Assembly: GCA_017430085.1 (NCBI GenBank)
Contig: JAFRNR010000039.1
Span: 1-64,000 of the forward strand
DNA: 64,000 nt
Source of the DNA: Lachnospiraceae bacterium
GTDB taxonomy: Bacteria; Bacillota; Clostridia; Lachnospirales; Lachnospiraceae
Direction: 5' to 3'
Positions 42,104-49,998 of this stretch are shown piece by piece (positions within the stretch are counted from its first letter, which is position 1; every line of letters starts with the position of its first letter). Under the pieces are notes generated by a model that ran no database searches, was not told the origin of the DNA, and worked only from the letters and a program-made list of their open reading frames with translations. Made by a program: the position numbers and the translations under genes.

Positions 42104-43485
42104 CACTCTTCTCCCTTGTTTTCTTCCGCGACGGAAGCGGTGATATGGCCGTCCTCCACGCCGCTGGTGCTTTCCCGGATGAACAGGATGCGCAGGGTGC
42201 CGAAGATCAGCATCAGGTCGGTCATGATCCCCATCTTATTGATGTACATCAGGTCCATCTGCAGTTTGTCGTGCGGGTCCGTGTTGTAGCGGCCGTACAC
42301 CTGGGCGTAGCCGGTCAGGCCGGCCTTCACCTGCAGGCGCAGGTCGAAGGCGGGGAATTCCTCCGCGTACTGGCGGGCGATCTCCGGGCGCTCGGGGCGG
42401 GGGCCCACGACGCTCATGTCGCCCTTCAGGATATTGAAGAGCTGGGGCAGTTCGTCAAACCGCACGGCGCGGATCACTTTGCCGACCGGCGTGATGCGGT
42501 CGTCGTGCTCCGTGGTCAGGCGCGCCACACCGTCCTTTTCGGCGTCCACGCGCATGCTGCGGAATTTCAGGATCTCGAATTCCTTGCCGTCCTTCGTCAG
42601 GCGGACCTGGCGGTACAGCGCCGGGCCTTTGTCGTACAGGCGGATGGCCAGCGCCGTGATCAGCATGAACGGCGAGGCGATCACGATGCCGATCAGCGAG
42701 GCCAGGACGTCGAACACGCGCTTGATGGCCAGGAATTCCGGGGCCGCCGCCTTCCGCTCCACGTTGAGCAGCGGGACGCTGTAGGACTGGATATGCTGCG
42801 CGCCGGACAGGATCACGTCGCCGGCTTCGGGCAGGAAATAGCCCTGGATGCCCTGCTCCACGCAGTACTGGATCAGCGTGTTGCGCAGGCCGGGCTCCAT
42901 GCCGACCGCAAAGATCGCGTCATATTTTTTCAGGCTTTCCAGGCTGTCACCGCCCAGCTCCGTATCCGGGATGCGGGCCGCGATGTGGAATTTCTTCGGG
43001 TTGTCTTCAATCTCGCGGATACGCTGCAGTTCCTCTTTGCTGTGATAGATCACGAGGGTCTCCTTAGGCGGGATCAGCCGGAAATAGACCCCTGTGATGA
43101 AATTGCTGTAGAGGATGTTCAGCAGGATCTGCGCCGCGAGCAGCAGCAGGAACGGGACCGGGTTGTACAGACGCACCCAGGCCAGGGAGGTCAGGGCGTA
43201 CACCGCGATCACGGACAGCGTGCAGGACAGGCTCTGCGAATAGACCATGTCCCCCACGGACATATAGCCGACCAGATAGGAGTTGTACGTACGGTTCAGG
43301 ATAAAGATCATGACCGCGTAGAGGCCGGTCACGTAAATATTGTAACGGGATTCCGCGTGGCCCACGGCGGGCGCCACGTTCCTCATCCAGACAATCCAGA
43401 AACTGAGCACGATCAGCAGGAAGTGACCGGTGTTCATCAGTTTGACGGCGGCTGTGCTGTTTCCTTTTTGTATCTTCTTAGGCAT
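42103..43485 (-). CDS. Polyprenyl glycosylphosphotransferase (initiating sugar transferase)
   Basis: A 460-residue enzyme that transfers a sugar-1-phosphate to undecaprenyl phosphate to start polysaccharide synthesis. It has four or five N-terminal membrane helices, a CoA-binding-like middle domain, then the bacterial sugar transferase domain: KRVFDVLASLIGIVIASPFM, DKGPALYRQVRLTKDGKEF, KFRSMRVDAEKDG, DELPQLFNILKGDMSVVGPR. The spelled motifs are at about 255-400. It is first in the operon with the GT2 gene and lgt. No good ribosome site is seen at ATG 43485. Confidence 0.9.
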   Translation of the reverse strand: MPKKIQKGNSTAAVKLMNTGHFLLIVLSFWIVWMRNVAPAVGHAESRYNIYVTGLYAVMIFILNRTYNSYLVGYMSVGDMVYSQSLSCTLSVIAVYALTSLAWVRLYNPVPFLLLLAAQILLNILYSNFITGVYFRLIPPKETLVIYHSKEELQRIREIEDNPKKFHIAARIPDTELGGDSLESLKKYDAIFAVGMEPGLRNTLIQYCVEQGIQGYFLPEAGDVILSGAQHIQSYSVPLLNVERKAAAPEFLAIKRVFDVLASLIGIVIASPFMLITALAIRLYDKGPALYRQVRLTKDGKEFEILKFRSMRVDAEKDGVARLTTEHDDRITPVGKVIRAVRFDELPQLFNILKGDMSVVGPRPERPEIARQYAEEFPAFDLRLQVKAGLTGYAQVYGRYNTDPHDKLQMDLMYINKMGIMTDLMLIFGTLRILFIRESTSGVEDGHITASVAEENKGEE

Positions 43486-43560
43486 GGTGCTGCAGGATTT
43501 TCCTTTCTCAGACCGTAGAAAACCGGGGAGATCCCATCGGGTTCCCCTCTGTTCCGGGAC

Positions 43561-43589
43561 AGTATAGCACAGATAAGCGGATTTAGGAA
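43561..43589 (-). promoter_or_regulatory. Promoter for sugar transferase operon
   Basis: Extended -10 TGC-TATACT (TATACT at 43566-43561) with a weak -35 TTCCTA at 17 bases, about 75 bases before the gene. It is back to back with the trmO promoter. Confidence 0.6.
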
Positions 43590-43599
43590 GAAGTTTTTA

Positions 43600-43629
43600 T
43601 TGAGGACGCGCCCGGGGATGTGGTATGAT
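43600..43629 (+). promoter_or_regulatory. Candidate promoter for trmO
   Basis: TTGAGG (43600-43605), 18 bases, extended -10 TGG-TATGAT (TATGAT at 43624-43629). The expected start point falls on or beside the A of the ATG at 43636. Confidence 0.5.
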
Positions 43630-43635
43630 GGCGCC

Positions 43636-44298
43636 ATGGATATCATCGCTCACATTTATAATGACTATACCGAAAAGTTCGGCGTGCCCCGGCAGAGCGG
43701 CCTCAACCCCGCTCTCCTCTCGCGCATCGTGATGGAGCCCGCGTTCCGGGCGCCGGAAGCGTTCCGCGGAATCGAGGCGTACTCGCATCTGTGGCTGATC
43801 TGGGAATTCTCGCAAGTCCCGGCGGACGCGCCTTTTTCGCCTACCGTCCGCCCGCCGCGGCTGGGCGGCAATACGCGCGTGGGGGTCTTCGCGACGCGCT
43901 CGCCGTTCCGGCCCAACCGGCTGGGGCTGTCCTGCGTGGAATTGGTGCGGCTGGAAGAGACCGCCGACGGGCCAGTGCTCATCGTGGCCGGCGCCGATCT
44001 GATGAACGGTACGCCGGTCTATGATATCAAGCCCTATTTACCGTATGCGGACGCGGTCCCCGATGCCCGCGTGAACGAAGCGCTGAGCCGGGAACTGCTC
44101 GCCGTCGAGATCCCGGAAGAGCTTGCTGTGCAGCTTCCCACCGACAAACTCCCTGCCCTCACCGAAATGCTCGCGCTCGACCCGCGGCCTGCCTACCAGG
44201 ATGACCCGCAGCGCGTGTACGGCGTCCGGTTCGGGGCATACAACGTCAGATTCCGCGTGGAAGGCGGCGTCCTGCACGTCACCGGAGTCGAAAGCTAA
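43636..44298 (+). CDS. trmO: TrmO-like tRNA (t6A37) methyltransferase
   Basis: A 220-residue protein of the TsaA/TrmO family that methylates N6-threonylcarbamoyladenosine 37. The conserved core is present: PEAFRGIEAYSHLWLIWEF, GVFATRSPFRPNRLGLSCVEL (core FATRSPFRPNRLGLS), DLMNGTPVYDIKPYLPYAD. The C-terminal lobe (RVYGVRFGAYNVRF) is typical. An upstream in-frame start at 43600 would lie inside the promoter, so ATG 43636 is used, though no clear ribosome site precedes it. Translation may be leaderless. Confidence 0.88.
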   Translation: MDIIAHIYNDYTEKFGVPRQSGLNPALLSRIVMEPAFRAPEAFRGIEAYSHLWLIWEFSQVPADAPFSPTVRPPRLGGNTRVGVFATRSPFRPNRLGLSCVELVRLEETADGPVLIVAGADLMNGTPVYDIKPYLPYADAVPDARVNEALSRELLAVEIPEELAVQLPTDKLPALTEMLALDPRPAYQDDPQRVYGVRFGAYNVRFRVEGGVLHVTGVES

Positions 44299-44305
44299 TC
44301 GGGGC

Positions 44306-44326
44306 GGGCCGTTGAAACAACGGCCC
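44306..44326. repeat. Short palindromic element after trmO
   Basis: Perfect inverted repeat GGGCCGTTG-AAA-CAACGGCCC with GGGGC and CCCCTAC flanks. It lacks a T tract on either strand, so it is not a standard terminator; it resembles the short GC-rich palindromes scattered between genes in many Clostridia. Only one copy was noticed here. Confidence 0.5.
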
Positions 44327-44373
44327 CTACAAAAAGGACCGTTTCCTTTTCCTACTTTGTCAGTATAATTAAC

Positions 44374-44403
44374 TTGACAGACTTCCCCCGCTTGTGTTAT
44401 GGT
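44374..44403 (+). promoter_or_regulatory. Promoter of the ABC exporter leader
   Basis: TTGACA (44374-44379), 18 bases, TATGGT (44398-44403). A TATAAT at 44364-44369 could serve a second promoter but has no good -35. Transcription from the first would begin near 44410, about 43 bases before the leader peptide. Confidence 0.6.
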
Positions 44404-44452
44404 AAGAAAGATCGGCGGGGAATACCCTGCGGACAGATAAGGAGGAAGCGAG

Positions 44453-44500
44453 ATGCTAAGCATGAGGATCCGCTGGATGCGGAGGGAAGGTTCCCGATAA
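44453..44500 (+). CDS. Leader peptide of the ABC exporter operon
   Basis: A 15-codon frame encoding MLSMRIRWMRREGSR with a full AAGGAGG site seven bases before the ATG, better than most genes in the window. It contains Arg-Ile-Arg (residues 5-7), the Arg/Lys-X-Arg/Lys pattern at which macrolide-bound ribosomes arrest, and SMRIRW resembles SMRLRF of the ErmDL leader. A small hairpin TCCGC-TGGAT-GCGGA (44469-44483) overlaps codons 6-11 and would be covered by an arrested ribosome. A terminator follows 63 bases after the stop. Function as a sensor is inferred. Confidence 0.7.
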   Translation: MLSMRIRWMRREGSR

Positions 44501-44562
44501 TTGAATATGTTTTCGGACCCCTGATAAGGCTTCTCGTACCTGTTCTCTTTTTATTGTGCGGT

Positions 44563-44591
44563 GCGCGCCTGAAAGGGCGGCGCGCTTTTTT
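44563..44591 (+). terminator. Attenuator terminator in the ABC exporter leader
   Basis: GCGCGCC (44563-44569), nine-base loop, GGCGCGC (44579-44585), six T. It lies between the leader peptide and the ABC genes on their strand, with no other gene to terminate. Confidence 0.8.
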
Positions 44592-44622
44592 GTTGTAAAG
44601 AAGAAACTGTTCAGAACCACCT

Positions 44623-44684
44623 GCCGGACGGAACAAATTGATGCGTCAAGATTTTCTTGTAAGCAGCAATTTGTTCCGGCCGGC
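44623..44684 (+). repeat. Long inverted repeat in the ABC exporter leader
   Basis: GCCGG-AC-GGAACAAATTG, a 26-base loop, CAATTTGTTCC-GG-CCGGC: eleven perfect pairs plus five outer pairs around a two-by-two internal loop. It may form in the read-through RNA or be a DNA operator. It is directly followed by GGGGCGG-N12-CCGCCCC (44685-44710), whose loop contains TGACGTCA. Confidence 0.7.
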
Positions 44685-44810
44685 GGGGCGGTGACGTCAG
44701 TTGCCGCCCCCCACATGAGCAAAAACATGATTTCATTATAATTCCTCTTCATGATCTTGTTTTTGCGAATGGGGGCGAGTGGTTCTGCACAGTTATGTAA
44801 GGTAATTGAA

Positions 44811-46649
44811 ATGGCTGAAGTAAAAGAAAAAAGAAATACAAAGAAGAATATAAAACTGCTGGTACGCTTCCTGAAAGGCAGCAAGCTTCTGTTTGCGGCC
44901 TCGATCGCGTCCGCGATGCTCTCCGCGCTGGCGGATATGGTGAACCCCCAGATCATCCGCATGGCGATTGACAACGCGCTGGGTGGGAAAGAGCCGAGCC
45001 AGCCGCAGTTCGTGCTGGACTTCGTGGACAGTCTGGGCGGCTTCGCATACCTCGGCAAGCATCTGTGGATCATGGCGCTCGGGATCGTGATCGTGGCGGC
45101 CGTGAAGGCGCTCGCGCAGTACTCGTTCCGCGTCTGCAACACCAAAGCCGCGGAAACGCTGGTCAAAACGATGCGCGACAGCCTGTTCTCGCACATCCAG
45201 CGGCTGCCCTTCGCGTGGCACGGGCAGAACCGCACGGGCGATATCATCCAGCGCTGCACGTCGGACATCGATACGATGAAGAATTTCGTGTCCGAGCAGC
45301 TGACGCAGGTCTTCCGCATCGTGATCCTGCTGGTCTTTTCCGTCATCTTCATGGTGCGCATGGACGGGGGACTGACGCTGATCGCGCTGATCCCGATGCC
45401 GTTCATTATCGGCTACTCGCTGGTCTTCCACCGCAAGATCGGCAAGGGCTTCGAGGAATGCGACGAAAACGAAGGCGTGCTGTCCGCGATGGTGCAGGAG
45501 AACCTGACCGGCGTCCGCGTGGTGCGGGCGTTCGGGCGGGAGCGTTACGAGCGCGACCGCTTCGAGGAGCAGAACGCGAAATATACGAACCTCTGGATCA
45601 AGCTCTCGCGGGTCATGGCCCGCTACTGGAGCACCGCGGACGTGCTGAGCGGCCTGCAGGTGATGCTGGTGGTGGTCTTCGGCGCGGCGTTCTGCATCAG
45701 CGGGCGCATGCAGGCCGGCGAATACGTGGCGTTCGTGTCTTACAACGCGATGCTGGTGTGGCCCATCCGCATGCTGGGCCGCATGATCTCCGAAATGAGC
45801 AAGGCCGGCGTGTCGCTGGACCGCATCGCGTACATCATGGACGCGGAGGAGGAAAAACCGTCGGAGAAGGGCCTGAAGCCGGATCTGAAGGCGGACATCG
45901 TGTTCGACCACGTGAGTTTCTCCTATGAGAACAGTCCGGAGATGCTGCACGATATCAGCTTCACGCTGCCGGCCGGCCGCACGCTGGGCATCATCGGCGG
46001 CACGGGGAGCGGCAAGTCCACGCTGATGGCGCTGCTCGCCAAGCTGTACCTGCTGCCGGAGGGCAGCGGGCGCATCACGATCGGCGGCGTGGACGTGAAG
46101 GACATCGACACCGCGTACCTGCGGCAGAACATCGGGATGGTGCTCCAGGAGCCCTTCCTGTTCTCCCGCACGCTGAAGGAAAACATCGCCATCACCAAAC
46201 CGCACATGACCATGGACGAGATCCGCGAAGTGTCCTCCGCGGCCTGCCTGGACGAGACGATCCTGAGCTTCGCCAAAGGCTACGACACCTTCGTGGGCGA
46301 GCGCGGCGTGACGCTGTCCGGCGGCCAGAAGCAGCGTGCCGCCATCGCGCGGACGCTGGCGCAGGACGCGCCGATCATGGTCTTCGACGACTCCCTGTCC
46401 GCTGTGGACACGGAGACCGACGCGAAGATCCGCGCGGCGCTCCGGGCCCGCTTCGGCGCCGCCTCCGTGATCCTCATCTCCCACCGCATCACGACCCTGT
46501 CCCAGGCGGACGAAGTCCTGGTGCTGGAGAAAGGCCGCATCGCGGAGCAGGGCTCGCCGGACGAACTCAAGTCCGCCGGCGGCATTTATCAGCAAATCTA
46601 CGAAATCCAGTCGGGCAGCGCCCGGGAAGGAGGTCCCTATGCCGGATAA
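44811..46649 (+). CDS. Heterodimeric multidrug ABC exporter, degenerate-site subunit
   Basis: A 612-residue half-transporter: six membrane helices (about 20-310) then an ATPase domain with Walker A GGTGSGKST, canonical signature LSGGQKQR and Walker B IMVFDDSLSAVD. The catalytic Glu after Walker B is replaced by Asp, the hallmark of the degenerate subunit in pairs such as TM287/288 and BmrCD. ATG 44811 follows AAGGT; a longer upstream frame starts at 44751 but lacks a ribosome site. It is read after the attenuator leader and overlaps its partner by 11 bases. Confidence 0.92.
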   Translation: MAEVKEKRNTKKNIKLLVRFLKGSKLLFAASIASAMLSALADMVNPQIIRMAIDNALGGKEPSQPQFVLDFVDSLGGFAYLGKHLWIMALGIVIVAAVKALAQYSFRVCNTKAAETLVKTMRDSLFSHIQRLPFAWHGQNRTGDIIQRCTSDIDTMKNFVSEQLTQVFRIVILLVFSVIFMVRMDGGLTLIALIPMPFIIGYSLVFHRKIGKGFEECDENEGVLSAMVQENLTGVRVVRAFGRERYERDRFEEQNAKYTNLWIKLSRVMARYWSTADVLSGLQVMLVVVFGAAFCISGRMQAGEYVAFVSYNAMLVWPIRMLGRMISEMSKAGVSLDRIAYIMDAEEEKPSEKGLKPDLKADIVFDHVSFSYENSPEMLHDISFTLPAGRTLGIIGGTGSGKSTLMALLAKLYLLPEGSGRITIGGVDVKDIDTAYLRQNIGMVLQEPFLFSRTLKENIAITKPHMTMDEIREVSSAACLDETILSFAKGYDTFVGERGVTLSGGQKQRAAIARTLAQDAPIMVFDDSLSAVDTETDAKIRAALRARFGAASVILISHRITTLSQADEVLVLEKGRIAEQGSPDELKSAGGIYQQIYEIQSGSAREGGPYAG

Positions 46650-48459
46650 GCAGGAAGATAAGCAGGAGAAGAAGTCCCTGCCGTTCTTCGGGATCCCGAA
46701 GATCATGCCGTATATCAAAAAATACCGGGGCATGATGCTGGTCATGGTGCTCACCGGCCTGGTGGGCAGCACGATCGACATCATCATCCCGCTGTACCAG
46801 CGCTACGCGCTGAATCACTTCGTGGGACTGGGCACGCTGGACACGCTGCCCTGGTTCCTCGTCATCTACGTGGCCTCGCTGGTCTTCACGGCGGCGGCCA
46901 ACTACATCAACGGGCACCTGGCGCTGACGCTGGAAGTGTCCGTGGATAAGGATCTGCGCAGCCTGGCGTTCGGCCATCTGCAGACGCTGGCGTTTTCGTA
47001 CTACAATCAGAACAGCGTGGGGTACATCCACTCCCGCGTCATGAGCGACACGTCGCGCATCGGCGGACTGTTCTCCTGGTCCCTGGCGGAGGGCGTGTGG
47101 CAGGGGACGTACCTGATCGGCGCCATCGCCGTGATGCTGGCCGTGCGGCCGAAGCTGGCGCTGCTGGTGCTGCTGGTGCTGCCGCTCATCGTGATCCTGT
47201 TCAGCCTGTTCCAGGCGCGGCTGATCAAAGTGAACCGCGAGGTCCGCGAGATCAACTCGCGCATCACGGGCAATTTCAACGAAGGCATCACCGGCGCGCG
47301 CACCATCAAGACGCTGGCCGTGGAGGACCTGATCGAAAAGGATTTCCGGGCCGAGACCGCGAACATGCGGCGCACCACGGTGAAGGCCGCGCGCTTCCGG
47401 GGCCTGTTCGCCTCCACGATCGGGCTGGCGTCGTCGCTGGCTCTGGCTATTGTGCTGTGGAAAGGCGGCGTGCTGGCGGCGGAGGACGTGGGCACGTTCT
47501 CGCTGTTCATGTCGTACGCGCAGGGGATGATGGAGCCGGTGCGCTGGATCATCGACGTGATCTCCGACTTCATCACCACGCAGGTGAACATCGAGCGCCT
47601 GACCCGCCTGCTCGAAACGAAGTCCGACGTGACGGACACCGACGAGGTGGTCCGGATCTACGGCGACAGCTTCGACCCGGTGCGGGAAAACTGGGAGGAG
47701 ATCAAGGGCGACATCGAATTCGACGACGTCTCCTTCCACTACCCGGACGGCGAGGAAATGGTGCTGGAGCACTTTGACCTCAAGATCCCGTTCGGGAGCA
47801 GCATCGCCATCGTCGGCGAGACCGGCGCCGGCAAATCCACGCTGGTGAACCTGGTCTGCCGCTTCTACGAGCCCACCGAGGGCCGCGTGCTGATCGACGG
47901 CCGCGACGCCCGCGAGCGCAGCCAGCTGTGGCTCCACAGCGCGCTGGGCTACGTGCTGCAGACGCCGCACCTGTTCTCCGGGACCGTGCGCGAAAACCTG
48001 CTGTACGGGAACCCGGACGCCACGGAGGAGGATATCCGCCGGGCGCTGGAACTCGTCTCCGCCACGGAAGTCGTGGAGAAGCTGGAGAAAGGCCTGGACA
48101 CCGACGTCGGCGAGGGCGGCTCGCTCCTCTCCACCGGTGAAAAGCAGCTGCTCAGCTTCGCGCGCGCGATCCTGGCTGACCCGAAGATCCTGGTGCTGGA
48201 CGAGGCGACGTCCTCCGTGGATACGATCACGGAGCAGAAGATCCAGAAGGCCATCGACACCATCGTGAAGGGCCGCACCTCCATCATGATCGCCCACCGT
48301 CTCTCCACCGTCCAGAACGCGGACTGCATACTGGTCGTGCGGGGCGGCAAGATCGTGGAGCAGGGCCGCCACAAAGACCTGCTGGCGCGTCACGGGTATT
48401 ACCACGAGCTGTTCACAAGACAGTACGAGGACGAGGCTACGGCGAGTGTGTTAGGGTAA
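46639..48459 (+). CDS. Heterodimeric multidrug ABC exporter, catalytic subunit
   Basis: A 606-residue half-transporter, partner of the preceding gene. Six membrane helices are followed by an ATPase domain with Walker A GETGAGKST, canonical Walker B ILVLDEATSSVD, but a degenerate signature LSTGEKQL. The degenerate site of the dimer is thus formed by the first subunit's Asp and this subunit's altered signature, leaving one consensus site, as in BmrCD. Its ATG lies in the end of the first gene with GGAGG upstream. Confidence 0.92.
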   Translation: MPDKQEDKQEKKSLPFFGIPKIMPYIKKYRGMMLVMVLTGLVGSTIDIIIPLYQRYALNHFVGLGTLDTLPWFLVIYVASLVFTAAANYINGHLALTLEVSVDKDLRSLAFGHLQTLAFSYYNQNSVGYIHSRVMSDTSRIGGLFSWSLAEGVWQGTYLIGAIAVMLAVRPKLALLVLLVLPLIVILFSLFQARLIKVNREVREINSRITGNFNEGITGARTIKTLAVEDLIEKDFRAETANMRRTTVKAARFRGLFASTIGLASSLALAIVLWKGGVLAAEDVGTFSLFMSYAQGMMEPVRWIIDVISDFITTQVNIERLTRLLETKSDVTDTDEVVRIYGDSFDPVRENWEEIKGDIEFDDVSFHYPDGEEMVLEHFDLKIPFGSSIAIVGETGAGKSTLVNLVCRFYEPTEGRVLIDGRDARERSQLWLHSALGYVLQTPHLFSGTVRENLLYGNPDATEEDIRRALELVSATEVVEKLEKGLDTDVGEGGSLLSTGEKQLLSFARAILADPKILVLDEATSSVDTITEQKIQKAIDTIVKGRTSIMIAHRLSTVQNADCILVVRGGKIVEQGRHKDLLARHGYYHELFTRQYEDEATASVLG

Positions 48460-48494
48460 AATCGCCGAAGCGCTGTTGCTGCAGAAGCTATTCA

Positions 48495-48524
48495 GGGCTG
48501 CTGATCTTTCAGCAGTCCTTTTTT
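48495..48524 (+). terminator. Terminator of the ABC exporter operon
   Basis: GGGCTGCTG, six-base loop, CAGCAGTCC (one G-T pair), then six T, 36 bases after the stop codon. Confidence 0.8.
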
Positions 48525-48542
48525 GTGCGTCGTTTCCCAAAA

Positions 48543-48561
48543 CTCATACTGCCAGTATGAG
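48543..48561. promoter_or_regulatory. 19-base palindrome upstream of tldD
   Basis: CTCATACTG-C-CAGTATGAG, a perfect inverted repeat about 32 bases upstream of the possible -35 of tldD. No T tract follows, so an operator is more likely than a terminator. Confidence 0.5.
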
Positions 48562-48592
48562 AACATTAAATCTTTTCAATATGAACCGTGTC

Positions 48593-48621
48593 TTCTCTTT
48601 TCCCTCTCATTCCGCTATAAT
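48593..48621 (+). promoter_or_regulatory. Possible promoter for tldD-tldE
   Basis: TATAAT (48616-48621) is perfect but the -35 candidate TTCTCT at 17 bases is poor, compatible with an activator-dependent promoter. It is 29 bases before the tldD start. Confidence 0.45.
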
Positions 48622-48650
48622 CACCTCAGAAACCCGAAAGGAGAAATTCC

Positions 48651-49988
48651 ATGATCCAATTTCGAAACGGCTTCTACGCCGACATCCGCATCGAAGACCG
48701 GAGCCGCACCGTCATTTCCTACAAGGCGGGCGCACTGGAGGAAATGCGGAACCGCCGGGAGCGGCAGGCATTTCTGCGCGTCTACGACGGAAACCTCTGG
48801 TACTATGCGTCCGTCACGGACGTTGACCATCTGCAGAAAACGCTGGACGGGCTGTACGCGGCCGCCACGGAAAACCCGCGCATCCTCGACGACCCGGTCG
48901 TACGGCGCTTCGAGAAGAACCGCGACAATATTTCGAACTTTGCGGCCTGTTCCGTCCGGGACATCCCGCTGAAAGAAAAGCAGGCGCTGCTGCTCTCCTA
49001 TCTGCCGCTCCTGGAGGAAGACTCCTGCGTCGCGCTGCCGGAAGGCCATTATCTGGACCGGAACAGTCAGTTCCGCTTTCTGTCCAGCCTCGGCGCGGAC
49101 ATCGCGTACGACTACCAGACCTGCGGCCTGGCATTCTCGTTCAGCATGGCGGAGGGGGAGAAGAAATTCTCGGGCCACTGGCAGAAGGGCGGGACGCGCT
49201 TTGACGATCTGCAGGGACTGACGGAGGCGATCCGCGGCGCGGTCCGGGAGCAGACATATTTCCTGCGCAACTCCGTGCCGGTGGAAGCCGGGAAGTATCC
49301 GGTGGTTCTGTCCCCCGAAGCAGCGGGCGTGTTCGCGCACGAATCCTTCGGCCACAAGTCCGAGTCGGATTTCATGCTGTCCGACGAGTCCATGAAGGAC
49401 GAATGGCAGCTCGGCAAGGCCGTCGGCTCGCCGATCCTGTCGATCGCGGAATGCGGCAGCGTCCCCGGCAGCGGGTTCGTCCCGTACGACGACGAGGGCA
49501 CGAAGGCGCGCCGGAACTATCTGATCAAGAACGGCGTGCTGGCAGGCCGCCTGCACAGCGCGGCGACCGCGGCGGCGCTGGACGAAGGACTGACCGGCAA
49601 CGCGCGCGCGATCGACTGCACCTTCGAGCCGATCGTCCGCATGACCACGACGTATATCGAGGGCGGCGGTCTGAGTTTCGACGAGCTCATCGCCCCGATC
49701 GAAAAAGGCTATTACATCAAGACGATCCGCCACGGCAGCGGCATGAGCACGTTCACCATCGCGCCGGCCCTGGCCTATGAGATCGCGGACGGCAAACTGG
49801 GCCGTCCGGTGCAGATCAGCGTGATCACAGGTTCCGTGTTCGAAACGCTCGGCCTGATCGACGGGCTCACGAAGGACGTCGAACTGCTGTCCTTCGTCAC
49901 CGGCGGCTGCGGCAAGATGGAGCAGATGGGCCTGCCCGTCGGCTTTGGCGGGCCGTATGTCCGGGTATCGTCCATGAACGTGCAGTGA
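48651..49988 (+). CDS. tldD: TldD-family metallopeptidase
   Basis: A 445-residue TldD/PmbA-family protein. The zinc motif HESFGHKSESD (HExxxH) is intact near residue 230, with FVPYDDEGTKARRNYLIKNG (DDEG motif) and the C-terminal VTGGCGKMEQMGLPVGFGGP (GxCGK). TldD and TldE form a heterodimer that degrades unfolded peptides and in some bacteria trims peptide natural products. AAAGGAG precedes the ATG. tldE follows ten bases later. Confidence 0.9.
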   Translation: MIQFRNGFYADIRIEDRSRTVISYKAGALEEMRNRRERQAFLRVYDGNLWYYASVTDVDHLQKTLDGLYAAATENPRILDDPVVRRFEKNRDNISNFAACSVRDIPLKEKQALLLSYLPLLEEDSCVALPEGHYLDRNSQFRFLSSLGADIAYDYQTCGLAFSFSMAEGEKKFSGHWQKGGTRFDDLQGLTEAIRGAVREQTYFLRNSVPVEAGKYPVVLSPEAAGVFAHESFGHKSESDFMLSDESMKDEWQLGKAVGSPILSIAECGSVPGSGFVPYDDEGTKARRNYLIKNGVLAGRLHSAATAAALDEGLTGNARAIDCTFEPIVRMTTTYIEGGGLSFDELIAPIEKGYYIKTIRHGSGMSTFTIAPALAYEIADGKLGRPVQISVITGSVFETLGLIDGLTKDVELLSFVTGGCGKMEQMGLPVGFGGPYVRVSSMNVQ

Positions 49989-49998
49989 GGGGAAAGCC

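Noticed and set aside
44306..44326. Terminator for trmO
   Set aside because: The hairpin is strong but is followed by CTACAAAAAGG on the plus strand and has no T run on the minus strand.
44400..44600. Possible metabolite riboswitch (GCGGAGGGAAGG recalls part of the TPP aptamer)
   Set aside because: The matching CTGAGA and other TPP core elements are absent, and a strong ribosome site plus short reading frame explains the region better.
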